A stretch of 64,000 nucleotides of DNA from an uncultured Bacilli bacterium (GTDB lineage Bacteria; Bacillota_I; Bacilli_A; RF39; UBA660), in assembly GCA_934155645.1 (NCBI GenBank), contig CAKPHC010000001.1, positions 186,001 through 250,000 of the forward strand. Reading direction: 5' to 3'. The notes below the pieces were generated by a model. That model ran no database searches. It was not told the DNA's origin and saw nothing but the letters and a program-made list of their open reading frames with translations. Shown here in pieces: positions 17,039 through 26,006 of the stretch. The position numbers were made by a program, and so were the translations under genes. The first letter of the stretch is position 1; the number at the start of each line of letters is the position of its first letter.

Positions 17039-17836
17039 ATGTATAAAATAGGAGATTTTTCTAAAATGTCTAAAACCACCATAAAGGCATTAAGATACTA
17101 TGAAAAAGAAGGATTATTAAAACCTGCTTTTATAGACCAAGATACGAGTTATAGGTATTATGAAAGTAGTCAGTTAGTTGATATTTCAAAGATAATATCC
17201 TTAAGGCAAATAGGATTATCAATTAAAGACATTAAAAAGGTTTTAGATGGACAAGATATGTCGTTAATTCTTAATAAAAGAAAAAATGAAATTGAGAAAA
17301 ATATTGCTAATTTTAATATTGAGCTTTCTAAAATAAATTATTTATTGGAGGAAAACAATATGAAAAATGAGATTTTTATCAAAGACATTCCAAGTTACAT
17401 TATTTATTATCGTGATGGAATGGTAGAGGATTTTAGTAAAATTACAGAATTTGTTTTACAAGCAGGAACAGAATGTGCAAAAGCAAATCCAAACTTAAAG
17501 TGCATAAACCCAGATTATTGTTATATCAGTTATTTAGATGGAGAATACAAAGAAAAAGATATTAAGATTAGATATGCACAAGCAGTTGAAAAATTAGGCA
17601 ATGAAACTGATAAAGTTAAGTTTATGAAATCAAATCCTATTACAGCAGTATGTATTTATCACAAAGGAGCTTATAATAATTTAAGAGATTCTTATAATAT
17701 TATTTTAAAATACATTGAAGATAATGGATATGAGATAATAGATAATGCGAGAGAATGTTATATTGATGGATGTTGGAATAAAGAAAATGAAGAAGATTAT
17801 TTAACAGAGATTCAATTTCCTGTTAAGAAAAGATAA
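17039..17836 (+). CDS. MerR-family regulator with GyrI-like effector domain
   Basis: A 265-aa protein. The N-terminal MerR winged helix (MYKIGDFSKMSKTTIKALRYYEKEGLLKP) is followed by a dimer coiled coil (about 80-110) and a C-terminal GyrI-like small-molecule binding domain (about 112-262, ending YLTEIQFPVKK). This is the BmrR/Mta/TipA-like arrangement that activates a promoter on binding a drug or metabolite. The ATG at 17039 is preferred because GAGGAGG lies just upstream. No efflux gene follows, so the autoregulated gene itself seems to be the only local target. Confidence 0.9.
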   Translation: MYKIGDFSKMSKTTIKALRYYEKEGLLKPAFIDQDTSYRYYESSQLVDISKIISLRQIGLSIKDIKKVLDGQDMSLILNKRKNEIEKNIANFNIELSKINYLLEENNMKNEIFIKDIPSYIIYYRDGMVEDFSKITEFVLQAGTECAKANPNLKCINPDYCYISYLDGEYKEKDIKIRYAQAVEKLGNETDKVKFMKSNPITAVCIYHKGAYNNLRDSYNIILKYIEDNGYEIIDNARECYIDGCWNKENEEDYLTEIQFPVKKR

Positions 17837-17860
17837 ATACAAATTACAATTTATTGGTGA

Positions 17861-17889
17861 GATTAGTTTTAAATAAACTAGTCTTTTTA
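17861..17889 (+). terminator. Terminator after the MerR gene
   Basis: GATTAGTTT (17861-17869) pairs with AAACTAGTC (17875-17883), followed by TTTTTATTT. Confidence 0.75.
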
Positions 17890-17949
17890 TTTGAAAGAAA
17901 AAATAGTAAATATTACATGTGCTGAATTTGTAATATATAATACATAATA

Positions 17950-18111
17950 AAAAAACTAACTATTTCTAGTTAGCATTTATTACTCTCAGAAGTAATTTCC
18001 GAGTTTTCTATCAATTTGGAGCCAATGTCGTAGGTATCTACAACTTTTTTCCAATATACGAATTGATACATAAACATCAATCATTAATAATATTTTAACA
18101 CAAAGATAATT
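17950..18111 (-). terminator. Terminator hairpin and non-coding tail of the OLD gene
   Basis: CTAACTA (17956-17962) and TAGTTAG (17967-17973) with a run of T on the minus strand can end the OLD transcript. The stretch 17975-18080 is less AT-rich than its surroundings and has a short minus frame (LEKSCRYLRHW, LQIDRKLGNYF) that looks like the C-terminal remnant of another gene. Confidence 0.5.
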
Positions 18112-19938
18112 TTATTCCAAGTCATTTTCGTTATTTTCAATTATATCATCTTCAACATTTTCAGTTAATTCGCCATCTATATTCCTTATGATTAAATTTA
18201 TATATTCCAAAAAATCATTATTTATATTTAATAAATCACTAATATTATCAGGACTTAAAATTGTGGAAATGTAATGAGCAATTACTTCCTTTCCGCTAAG
18301 GTTATTATCTTGCTTTAATATGTCTATTTGGGATTGATTATAATAATCTTCCAGTTCACCATTGTGTAATACAAAAATGTTATTTTGTTTTAAATAATCA
18401 AATATCTTATCGATTTCTTTTCTATCTATATCATTAAAATCAAGATATTTTTTTAATCCTGAATTTCTTCCTTTGATTTGATTTAATAAATTTTTTAAAC
18501 TATCAGGTAAAAAATCATTTACTTCATTTTTAAAATTATCATAATCTGCAAATATAAATACCTTTTTTCCAAGTTTTTCTAACATTTTTTTATAAATACT
18601 AAAGAAACTTTTACCGCCGACTTTTATTAAAGAAACATTATTATAATCTAAAAACAATTCATCTTTATAGATTTCAAACATTTTTTTAATTATATATTTT
18701 TCTCCACCTTCAACCAAAATAACTGTATCTGCAAAATACATTTCTGAATTTTCAGTTTTAGTTATAATATTCATTTTTTGAAAATCTTTTTCTGAAAAAT
18801 CTGTTTCTAATATTTTATGTTTTACACTTTTTCCATTAACCTTTGAAATAAATGTTAATTGTTTTATATCAAAATTTGATATAAATTGTTCTGAGTGGGT
18901 TGTTATAATTGTCTGATTATTGTTGCCTATTAAAAATTGATCAATTTTTTTAGATAAAACTCTCCTGGCTTGTGGATGCAAAAATACTTCTGGTTCTTCA
19001 ACAATTAAACAAGAAGAATATTTATGATATTTTTTACAATATAATTTAAATAATTCTATTATCATTAAACTCTTTATACCAGACCCTTTATCATCAAGTA
19101 AACTATAATAGCCATCATCCAATAATATTTTTATACCTTTGTAATAATCTGTTTTAGTATCTTGAATTAATTTAAATTCTAGTTTGTTGTATGGTATTGC
19201 ATCTCTTACAGATTTTCCTAATTCGTTTGTGAGATTTTTAAAAATTGTATTTGTGACTTCTGTTAAATTTTGGTTTTGTTGTTCGAGAAGAACCTTTTCT
19301 TCATTTTTCATACCTTCCCAAACTTTCTTTATTAACTTACCATACCAAGAATAACTGTTTACAACTAATTCATTCTTTAGGTTTCTTTCTGATGGAATAA
19401 TAGCAGATGTAATAAAAGATGATAATAACTCACTAGCAAAAAACTTTAATTTATAAAAATTACCATCCTTATTTTCAAGTGTTAAAGTATATATTGTATC
19501 TTCATTTTTCCTACTTATTAAAGAAATATATATATGTTTTGATGATTCAATTAATTCAATAACTTGTGAACTGGTTTTCCAAGAGCTAGTGAACTGCAGT
19601 TCATCTAACTCATCGGGACTATTTAATAAATAATCTTCATCACGTGTTAATAAATATATTCCCGTTTTTTTATTATAATTTTCTAAAAAAGTTTTATCAA
19701 AATCACAACATTTAGATAATTCCAATATTATATAAAAATAATCATTATTTTTGAAATAATATTTTTCGTCGAATCTTTTAGGCGGATATTTTTCACCAAT
19801 CACCAAATTTATAGCCGATATAATATTACTTTTACCAGAATTATTTTGCCCAACTATAATATTTTTACCCTCAACGAATTCTAAAGTCATATTTTCTATA
19901 CTTTTGTAATTACAAATTTTCACTTTTGTTATTATCAT
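18112..19938 (-). CDS. OLD-family ATP-dependent endonuclease (AAA ATPase + TOPRIM)
   Basis: A 608-aa protein. The SMC-like ATPase part has the Walker A motif GQNNSGKSN (about residues 34-42), ABC signature-like DDKGSGIKS, Walker B LIVEEPEVFLHP and the switch TTHSEQF. The C-terminal TOPRIM nuclease begins with VILVEGGEKYI and continues with VGGKSFF and VFIFADYDN. OLD proteins cut DNA or RNA and many act in phage defence, alone or with a helicase (Gabija GajA/GajB) or other partners. No UvrD-type partner is adjacent, so this looks like a single-gene class 1 type. The start at 19938 has GGAGG. A 23-bp palindrome in its leader and the XRE gene upstream suggest dedicated repression. Confidence 0.85.
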   Translation of the reverse strand: MIITKVKICNYKSIENMTLEFVEGKNIIVGQNNSGKSNIISAINLVIGEKYPPKRFDEKYYFKNNDYFYIILELSKCCDFDKTFLENYNKKTGIYLLTRDEDYLLNSPDELDELQFTSSWKTSSQVIELIESSKHIYISLISRKNEDTIYTLTLENKDGNFYKLKFFASELLSSFITSAIIPSERNLKNELVVNSYSWYGKLIKKVWEGMKNEEKVLLEQQNQNLTEVTNTIFKNLTNELGKSVRDAIPYNKLEFKLIQDTKTDYYKGIKILLDDGYYSLLDDKGSGIKSLMIIELFKLYCKKYHKYSSCLIVEEPEVFLHPQARRVLSKKIDQFLIGNNNQTIITTHSEQFISNFDIKQLTFISKVNGKSVKHKILETDFSEKDFQKMNIITKTENSEMYFADTVILVEGGEKYIIKKMFEIYKDELFLDYNNVSLIKVGGKSFFSIYKKMLEKLGKKVFIFADYDNFKNEVNDFLPDSLKNLLNQIKGRNSGLKKYLDFNDIDRKEIDKIFDYLKQNNIFVLHNGELEDYYNQSQIDILKQDNNLSGKEVIAHYISTILSPDNISDLLNINNDFLEYINLIIRNIDGELTENVEDDIIENNENDLE

Positions 19939-19956
19939 ACTATTCCTCCACAAAAA

Positions 19957-19979
19957 ATATCATTCATTATGAATGATAT
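19957..19979. promoter_or_regulatory. Perfect 23-bp palindromic operator in the OLD leader
   Basis: ATATCATTCAT-T-ATGAATGATAT lies between a TATAAT box (minus strand, 19998-19993) and the OLD start codon. It is probably the binding site of the neighbouring tandem-HTH protein. A stem-loop in the RNA leader is the alternative reading. Confidence 0.6.
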
Positions 19980-20034
19980 AAAATTCAATATTATTATATC
20001 ATAGATTTACTAATACTTTATAAACAAACTCACT

Positions 20035-20475
20035 TTATTGAACTTTATCTAATAACCAATTTAACGATTTATTTGTAAGTTTTGCAATCTCTATTATAAA
20101 TAGTGTTGAGACAGTAGATTTTCCAGATTCGTATGTACTTATAACAGAGTGCGTTGTATTTAACTTTGAGGCAAGTTTTTCTTGAGTGTAGTTAATAGAT
20201 TTTCTTGCTTCTTTTATTTTCTTCCCTAACTTAACTCTATCAATTTCAGTTTTCTCAAATTTAATATATTTGTCATTAGATAAGTCTACTAAATAATCAA
20301 TATTTATATTATATTCATTTGATATTTTGTTTAGATAATATAATGGTATTGTATTTCTATTTATTTCCCACAATGAGTATGCTGTTCTTGTACATCCTAA
20401 AACTCTTGATATATCTTCTTGCGTAATTTCCAATTCTTCTCTTATATTTTTAATTTTCTCAGTATTCAAAATCAT
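20035..20475 (-). CDS. Tandem XRE-type helix-turn-helix regulator
   Basis: A protein of about 146 aa made of two Cro/CI HTH domains in a row: EELEITQEDISRVLG with TAYSLWEINRNTIP (about 12-60), and SINYTQEKLASKLN with HSVISTYESGKSTV (about 92-140). There is no effector domain. The first ATG stands only two bases from its AGG; a TTG six bases further in (20469) is better spaced and may be the real start. It is upstream of the OLD gene in the same direction with 96 bases between, which hold the palindromic operator. A role as repressor of the nuclease is inferred. Confidence 0.8.
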   Translation of the reverse strand: MILNTEKIKNIREELEITQEDISRVLGCTRTAYSLWEINRNTIPLYYLNKISNEYNINIDYLVDLSNDKYIKFEKTEIDRVKLGKKIKEARKSINYTQEKLASKLNTTHSVISTYESGKSTVSTLFIIEIAKLTNKSLNWLLDKVQ

Positions 20476-20576
20476 CACCTAAGAAAATTATTTCATTTTT
20501 GCTTTTGATTTCGACATTTTGCTATTTATAACGACAAAAATATGATATAATTATATTAAATGAGGAGGTGTACGAT

Positions 20577-20798
20577 ATGCAAATGTGTCCAGAGTGCAAT
20601 AAAGTATATGATTCAACCGAATATAGTAAATGTCCGTATTGTTCTGGTGAGTTAGAAGATGAAAACAAAGAAGAATATTTTAAAAGATGCCCTAACTGTA
20701 ATGGAACAATGTATTGGAATGAAATTTGGGAATGTACTAATTGTGGAAATGAAATCACGACTGGTGAAGATGACAATGATGGTATTGTCGAATGTTAA
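20577..20798 (+). CDS. 73-aa double zinc-ribbon protein
   Basis: Four CxxC motifs (CPEC, CPYC, CPNC, CTNC) form two zinc ribbons; the acidic tail ends DDNDGIVEC. GGAGG fits the ATG at 20577. It is followed by a lipoprotein gene 37 bases on. Small zinc-ribbon proteins of this kind may be adaptors or nucleic-acid binding; no function is known for this one. Confidence 0.72.
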   Translation: MQMCPECNKVYDSTEYSKCPYCSGELEDENKEEYFKRCPNCNGTMYWNEIWECTNCGNEITTGEDDNDGIVEC

Positions 20799-20835
20799 TT
20801 ATAAATTAAATTTTTAAAATGGAGGATAATTATTT

Positions 20836-21690
20836 ATGAAGAAAACAATATTAACTATTTTACTTGGTGTACTTATGATATTTAGTATGACAGGTTGTGG
20901 AGGAAAAAATAATTCTAATGGTATTTTAGGTAATAAATCTCTAAAAGCAAGTGATTTATCAATAGAGGATTTTAAGTGGGAGACAGTTTCAGGAAAATGC
21001 GATGGTTATGATTGCTATGTTCTTTCATTAACTAACAACTCAAAATATGATATTATAGGTGTAAATTTTTCGTATAAAGTAAAAGATGAAGTAACTGATA
21101 GTCAACTAAATGTTTATGAAAAATTTATGAAAGAGCACGATGGATACATTGATGAAAATGACTCACCAAAAAACGTAACATTAATTGGGGAAAAGAATAA
21201 ATTAGTTCAAAAAGGAGAAGAATTAACTGATTTAAGATTTACAGTTGGATATGAAGATTCTGCTTGGTATGATTATCCAACTGATGAACAGTTTAATTTA
21301 ATGGAACCAAAAGAATTACAATTAGGAGTAATAAGTGGAAATAAATTATATATTGCATATTATAGTTTCAAAGATAAGACTTGGAAGTTAGATCAAAATA
21401 CTGCTGATGTTGATACATGGTCAAATACAGACGTTGCTAAAAAAATTAGTAAACCAAACGAAAAACATCACGTAATAATAACAGATGATGAAGATGAATT
21501 TAAGATATATTCCTATGGAATAACAAAAGATATATATAAAGAATATACAGAAACATTAAAAGCAAATGGATTTGTTCAAGATGAAGATTATTCATCTCAC
21601 TTTGAGGGAAAAGACGAAAACGGATATGAGGTTACTGTTTGGTTTGATGATATTGAAGAAAGTTTGAGTATTAGAATAGAAAAAGAATAA
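20836..21690 (+). CDS. Lipoprotein of unknown function
   Basis: A 284-aa protein with a lipoprotein signal peptide: MKKTILTILLG, then a hydrophobic core and the lipobox SMTGC (Cys about residue 22). After a Gly/Asn linker, residues about 45-185 look like a DUF-type Ig-like domain (YVLSLTNNSKYDIIGVNFSY, as in FxLYD-type domains). The C-terminal about 80 residues form a second small domain. It is anchored on the outer face of the membrane. GGAGG is in place and it is probably in one operon with the zinc-ribbon gene. Confidence 0.8.
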   Translation: MKKTILTILLGVLMIFSMTGCGGKNNSNGILGNKSLKASDLSIEDFKWETVSGKCDGYDCYVLSLTNNSKYDIIGVNFSYKVKDEVTDSQLNVYEKFMKEHDGYIDENDSPKNVTLIGEKNKLVQKGEELTDLRFTVGYEDSAWYDYPTDEQFNLMEPKELQLGVISGNKLYIAYYSFKDKTWKLDQNTADVDTWSNTDVAKKISKPNEKHHVIITDDEDEFKIYSYGITKDIYKEYTETLKANGFVQDEDYSSHFEGKDENGYEVTVWFDDIEESLSIRIEKE

Positions 21691-21717
21691 TTTATAAAAA
21701 CTTGTTTACTAGATAAT

Positions 21718-21750
21718 AAAATAGTGGTGATTAAAACCACTATTTTTATT
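21718..21750. terminator. Bidirectional terminator
   Basis: AATAGTGGT pairs with ACCACTATT with A-run and T-run either side, between the convergent lipoprotein and mob genes. Confidence 0.85.
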
Positions 21751-21755
21751 CAAGA

Positions 21756-23141
21756 TTAGATTTCAATATCATAATCATCTTTTTCTTTGCCTAAATCATG
21801 TTCTTTACTGAATTTATAAGTTTTGTTTAATTCTTTAATTGTGTCATCTTCAATAACGCCATGTTCATATAAATCTCTTGAAAAATCACGATATTTATCT
21901 CTATCTTTTCTATTAAATAATCTATTTTTTATAAATTGAATTAGTCTTATAAACTTATTTTTAAAATAGTTAAGTTCTGCAAATAAAGAATTATTTTCTT
22001 TTTTTAATTCGTCAATTTCATTATCTTTTAATTTATTTTTTTCAGTAAGACTTTTAACTCGTAATTCCAATGCCTCATTGTTTTCGGTAAGTATTCTTAT
22101 TTTCTTATTGTTTTCTTTAATATTAGAGTCAACATTGGTAAGAGTTGTTGATAATTTTTGAATATTCTTATATTCTTTATTTGTATTTTCTACTTGGCTG
22201 ATAAAACTATTAATTTTATCTTTACATTCTTGAGTTATAACATATTTATCTTTCCTGCCAAATGCTGATTTTAAATTATTAACAATATCTTTTGCTTCTT
22301 TTGTATCATTATCTAATAGGTCAGATTGTTGTTTGGCTTTATTTAAACTTTTTTGATTTTTTTCAAGTTGTTCCTTCATTTCTAAATAATTGTCCATTTC
22401 AGTGATATGATAATCGTGATTTCTACCTTTTTTCTTACCTTTTAAAGTGTTAGTTAGATTATATTCTTTATTAAAAGATTCAATACATAAAGTACGCATT
22501 TTATCTTGTAATTTTCTTAAACTTTCTTTTGTAAATACATCTGATTTACCAACTTGTTTTTTCATACCATTTTTATTATTAAATTTTATAGGAACACCTA
22601 CGATATGCAAGTGTGGACTTGTTTCATCATAATGAATAATTGCACTCGCTATCTTAAAAGTAGGTAATATAATTTCTAAATCTTCAATTTGCTTTTTATA
22701 AACATTTGTCATTCTTCTTTTAAACTTATCATCCTTTGTATCCCAATACTTTTTATCTCCAAGTTCAATTATTATTTCACAGGCTAAATCATTTTTCTCA
22801 TTATTACTTATATGAGTAAAATAATCTTTGATTTTTCTATCATCTCTTACTTGCTTTAGGTTATATTCTTTTTTTGCTTCATCAAATTCTTCCTTATATA
22901 ATTTTTTTACATCATCAACTAATGAAGAACTGCCTTTAATAATTTCAATGTCATTTTGATTGTTATCATACTTTCTATAATTATGTTTATCTACTTTCGT
23001 TAAACCTGCTGAATTTTGTATGGCGTTATTTGATAGAGAAGTAGAACCACTTCTATTAGATTTAGCACTACTTCTTGATGTGTTTCTTTTATTTTTGTCA
23101 CTACCTAAATGAAAAGAATATGTTAGTTCTATAATAATCAC
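21756..23141 (-). CDS. mob: MobV/Pre-family plasmid mobilization relaxase
   Basis: A 461-aa protein. The relaxase metal motif HYDETSPHLHIVG (about residues 170-182) is the hallmark of Mob/Pre relaxases, which nick oriT and lead the strand in conjugal transfer. The N-terminal part is basic and low-complexity. Residues 250-420 are a long coiled coil, as in other MobV proteins. The GTG at 23141 overlaps the upstream stop (GTGA), consistent with translational coupling; its own ribosome site is too close to be used alone. The element is mobilizable in trans, since no type IV secretion genes are present. Confidence 0.88.
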   Translation of the reverse strand: MIIIELTYSFHLGSDKNKRNTSRSSAKSNRSGSTSLSNNAIQNSAGLTKVDKHNYRKYDNNQNDIEIIKGSSSLVDDVKKLYKEEFDEAKKEYNLKQVRDDRKIKDYFTHISNNEKNDLACEIIIELGDKKYWDTKDDKFKRRMTNVYKKQIEDLEIILPTFKIASAIIHYDETSPHLHIVGVPIKFNNKNGMKKQVGKSDVFTKESLRKLQDKMRTLCIESFNKEYNLTNTLKGKKKGRNHDYHITEMDNYLEMKEQLEKNQKSLNKAKQQSDLLDNDTKEAKDIVNNLKSAFGRKDKYVITQECKDKINSFISQVENTNKEYKNIQKLSTTLTNVDSNIKENNKKIRILTENNEALELRVKSLTEKNKLKDNEIDELKKENNSLFAELNYFKNKFIRLIQFIKNRLFNRKDRDKYRDFSRDLYEHGVIEDDTIKELNKTYKFSKEHDLGKEKDDYDIEI

Positions 23142-23338
23142 GCTCCTTTATTAAAATATAATTTGGCTTGATTTAGTGTTTCAAAAAATTCTTGACTCAT
23201 CATAGTTCCCATATTATCAATATAGGTACAAACAATATAATGTAGTTCACAGTTTTCGGCATACACTAAATATAAGTCTTTTTTCTCATCTAATAATTTA
23301 CACTTTCCATATTTTAAGTTATAAAATTCTTTCTTCAT
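23138..23338 (-). CDS. 66-aa protein preceding the relaxase
   Basis: A small protein (MKKEFYNLKYGKCKLL) with a beta-rich first half and FFETLNQAKLYF helix at the end. Its stop is embedded in the relaxase start, and it has a GGAG site. It is probably an accessory protein of mobilization, for example an oriT-binding partner; this is based on position only. Confidence 0.6.
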   Translation of the reverse strand: MKKEFYNLKYGKCKLLDEKKDLYLVYAENCELHYIVCTYIDNMGTMMSQEFFETLNQAKLYFNKGA

Positions 23339-23380
23339 AAATAATCAACTCCTTTGTTTTTTAGAGGTATATTTTGGCTT

Positions 23381-23530
23381 TGACAAAATATTTAACCCCC
23401 TAGGTATTTTGTCATACTAACAAAATAACCTCGTGGGCTAGGGATTCCCTAGAACCCTTTTATGACTTATTCCATAATGTTTTAAAACTTCGTAATAAAA
23501 CAAAATTACATAAGTCTTATAAAATGTTAT
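23381..23530. other. Candidate oriT region with nested inverted repeats
   Basis: Between recombinase and mob genes lie TGACAAAATA/TATTTTGTCA (23381-23390 and 23405-23414), the hairpin CTAGGGATTCCCTAG (23438-23452, extended by GGG and CCC), and an imperfect pair around TTATGACTTAT and ATAAGTCTTAT further right. It is richer in GC than the surroundings. A stem-loop upstream of mob is where MobV-type oriT sites are found. The nick site cannot be fixed by eye. Confidence 0.6.
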
Positions 23531-23570
23531 CGCCACTTTCATTGCTAAGCAATAAAACGTGCCACGCATT

Positions 23571-25493
23571 TTATTCTTCTTCGTACAACAACTCTTTCTT
23601 TACAGGTTTTACTCCAATTTCAATAGGAACAGGTTCCTTCGTATAAATAACACAATCATTGGATTCATCTGGTATATAATCAAAAGCAGTATTTATATCT
23701 TGCATTTGAAACTCATCTTTACCACGAATATAAATAATTCCATATTTGTATTCTTTCATTTTTATATCAGGATCTATTTTTGCATAATCTTCCATAGGGA
23801 ATACTCTGACTATTGCTCTGTCATCGTGAATGAAATTAAAATAGAATATTCTATCTTCTACATAATAAGTTGCTTCTTCAAAACCGACATCATAATATTG
23901 TCTTAATCTCATTATATGTTTACCGATTTCTTTTTCAGGTAAGTAATTACTAAACCTTATTTGACCTACAATATTACCAAAAATAACAGGGGTTTTAACA
24001 TCAATATAACCAGCATCAAATAATTCATTACAAGGCTTACATATTGATTCTCTAAAATTGATATTATCTACATAAATATAATTGTTAAGAATACCTAATT
24101 TAATATCATCAACATATTTCATAATAAGTTCTGATTTTTCTTCTCTTGTATAATCTTTCCAAGTTTTAGTTCTTTCTTTATATTCCTTTTCTAATTTAAC
24201 TTTATTTATATAATCAATATCTCTTTTTAGTAAAATATCTTGTGGGGTAAAATTAAGAGTTTCACAAGAGGTTGCTTCATCAAGTTCATTTTGTAATTTT
24301 TCAAGAGCAGATTCAACTAACTTTCTTTCATCGTTATATTCTTCTAAACTAAATACACCATTAATATAGGCTCTTTTAATTCTTTCTAGTTTGTCTTTTT
24401 GTTTATTGATATCTTTCTTTAATTCTTCTTGTGGTTCATCAAATTTTTGTTTAATCATTGGTAAGAAGAACTGATTTACTACTGAATCGTATTCTACAAG
24501 TTCATTTACAAAATCATTAAAATATTCTTCAACTAAACTTTCCTTAAAGTTTATCTTACAATCATGACAGTAATAGTAATAATAAATATTACCATTTTTC
24601 TTTTGAGTTGCTTTACCACCTAAAATTCTGTTACATTTAGGACACCTTAATTTTTGTAAGAATAGATATGTTAAAGTTCTTTGATAACTTTTAGAATTCT
24701 TTTTCTTTTGAACTTGGCATTCTTCCCACATTTCTTTACTAACAATAGGTTCAACAACATTTTCATAATAAGTAGGATGTTTCGTCCTTTTACCATGAAC
24801 AAAATCGCCTTTGTATATTTCATTTTCTAAAATTGCAACAATAGAAGAATCTCTCCAATTTGTTTTACCCAATACTTGTTCTTTATTAAATAGTGTACTT
24901 ATCTTTTGATATGACATTCCTTTATGATAAAGTTCAAATATTCTTATGACAACATCTTTTGTCAAATGATCTATAACTAATTTTTTATTTTCATGTTTAT
25001 AGCCAAGTGGTGCTTGATGTGGTATATGTCCTTGTTTAATAGCACCTGCTAAACCGACCTTAGTTCTTTCACTTGTTCTTTCTATTTCTTGTTGTGATAC
25101 ACTCATTAGTATTCTTGAAACCATTTTACCATTAGCATTAGTAGTATTAATATCATCATTAACACAATCAAGATAAGCGTCGTTTTCTTCAAGAAATCTC
25201 ATAAGTTCTTCCCAATCAAAAATACTTCTTGTTATTCTATCTTGTTTTAAAGCGATTATAGTGTTTATTTTCTTTGATTTAATATCTTCTTTAAGTCTTT
25301 CGAATTCAGGTCTATAATTGCCTGTTTTAGCACTTATACCAGCATCAGTATAATAGTCTTTAATAATAAAGCCTTTGAATTTACAATATGCCTCTAATCT
25401 TTCTTTTTGTTCTGGTAAACTAAAACCTTCTCGTGCTTGATCTTCAGTTGATACTCTCATATATAGACCACAAACTTTTTTTACATCATCCAA
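23571..25493 (-). CDS. 640-aa large serine recombinase of the mobilizable element
   Basis: The resolvase domain has the catalytic serine in LYMRVSTEDQ and the arginine motif KQDRITRSI. The recombinase domain carries QAPLGYKHEN, and the zinc ribbon has CPKC and CHDC around residue 300. A coiled coil and a further C-terminal domain of about 200 residues follow. The start is TTG at 25493 with AAAGGAG ten bases upstream. Such enzymes integrate and excise elements at short att cores, and attP usually lies just upstream of the gene, so the right end of the element is expected in 25494-25620. It is clearly distinct from the 521-aa enzyme at 7197. Confidence 0.93.
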   Translation of the reverse strand: MDDVKKVCGLYMRVSTEDQAREGFSLPEQKERLEAYCKFKGFIIKDYYTDAGISAKTGNYRPEFERLKEDIKSKKINTIIALKQDRITRSIFDWEELMRFLEENDAYLDCVNDDINTTNANGKMVSRILMSVSQQEIERTSERTKVGLAGAIKQGHIPHQAPLGYKHENKKLVIDHLTKDVVIRIFELYHKGMSYQKISTLFNKEQVLGKTNWRDSSIVAILENEIYKGDFVHGKRTKHPTYYENVVEPIVSKEMWEECQVQKKKNSKSYQRTLTYLFLQKLRCPKCNRILGGKATQKKNGNIYYYYYCHDCKINFKESLVEEYFNDFVNELVEYDSVVNQFFLPMIKQKFDEPQEELKKDINKQKDKLERIKRAYINGVFSLEEYNDERKLVESALEKLQNELDEATSCETLNFTPQDILLKRDIDYINKVKLEKEYKERTKTWKDYTREEKSELIMKYVDDIKLGILNNYIYVDNINFRESICKPCNELFDAGYIDVKTPVIFGNIVGQIRFSNYLPEKEIGKHIMRLRQYYDVGFEEATYYVEDRIFYFNFIHDDRAIVRVFPMEDYAKIDPDIKMKEYKYGIIYIRGKDEFQMQDINTAFDYIPDESNDCVIYTKEPVPIEIGVKPVKKELLYEEE

Positions 25494-25513
25494 TTATCAT
25501 CATCTCCTTTACT

Positions 25514-25559
25514 AAAAAAGAGCGAAGCAGTACAACTAGGCTTATTTGTACTACTTCGC
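25514..25559 (-). terminator. Terminator with a long hairpin
   Basis: GCGAAG-C-AGTACAA pairs with TTGTACT-A-CTTCGC (one mismatch), followed on the minus strand by CTCTTTTTT. It ends the 91-aa gene transcript. It also lies where an att site of the recombinase is expected. Confidence 0.7.
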
Positions 25560-25620
25560 CCATAAATAAATCAGATATAAGTTTTTCTAATCTAATTATA
25601 AACTATTTAGGGCAAATTTA

Positions 25621-25896
25621 CTAGTTGGTACGCTTTAAATAATCTTCTAATTCATTGATTTTAATTTTATTACCAAAGTTTTTGATATAAACATCATTAG
25701 AATAATTAAAAACAAGAAACATTATATTATTGATAATTACTTTGTGAGGTTCAACATAAGCCAAATTAGATTTATCAATTTTTCTAATACTTCCATTTAT
25801 AAATGTAGGAGTAGTATTACAAAAATCACAAATAAACTCTAACTTCTTTTTAAGTGATTCATCAATAGGTATTTCTTGCTTGATAATATTAATCAT
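25621..25896 (-). CDS. 91-aa hypothetical protein
   Basis: No family recognised. A small protein (MINIIKQEIPIDESLKKKL), with a Cys pair (FICDFC) and a beta-rich centre around FINGSIRKIDKSNLAYVEP. The ATG at 25896 is chosen because AAAGGA lies eight bases before. A shortened relative sits at 15458-15640, ten kb away, so this family seems linked to the island. It could be an accessory or regulator of the element. Confidence 0.6.
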   Translation of the reverse strand: MINIIKQEIPIDESLKKKLEFICDFCNTTPTFINGSIRKIDKSNLAYVEPHKVIINNIMFLVFNYSNDVYIKNFGNKIKINELEDYLKRTN

Positions 25897-25937
25897 AAAC
25901 ACCATCCTTTCTTTAGGATGATTTCTTTGTAAGACAC

Positions 25938-25962
25938 AAAAAAATCAATCTTTCGATTGATT
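25938..25962 (-). terminator. Terminator of tRNA-Gly
   Basis: AATCAATC (25943-25950) and GATTGATT (25955-25962) with a run of T on the minus strand, 45 bases after the tRNA. Confidence 0.8.
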
Positions 25963-26006
25963 CTATATATCAAGTTCAAACTAAACAGTTCGAACAGATT
26001 CGTCAA

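Noticed and set aside
18112..19938. Gabija system (GajA plus GajB)
   Set aside because: GajB-type helicase is not adjacent. The UvrD-like helicase at 40343-41878 is 20 kb away in a different context.
23559..23906. Forward-strand 115-codon frame opposite the recombinase
   Set aside because: Aromatic-rich shadow of the recombinase gene, without RBS.
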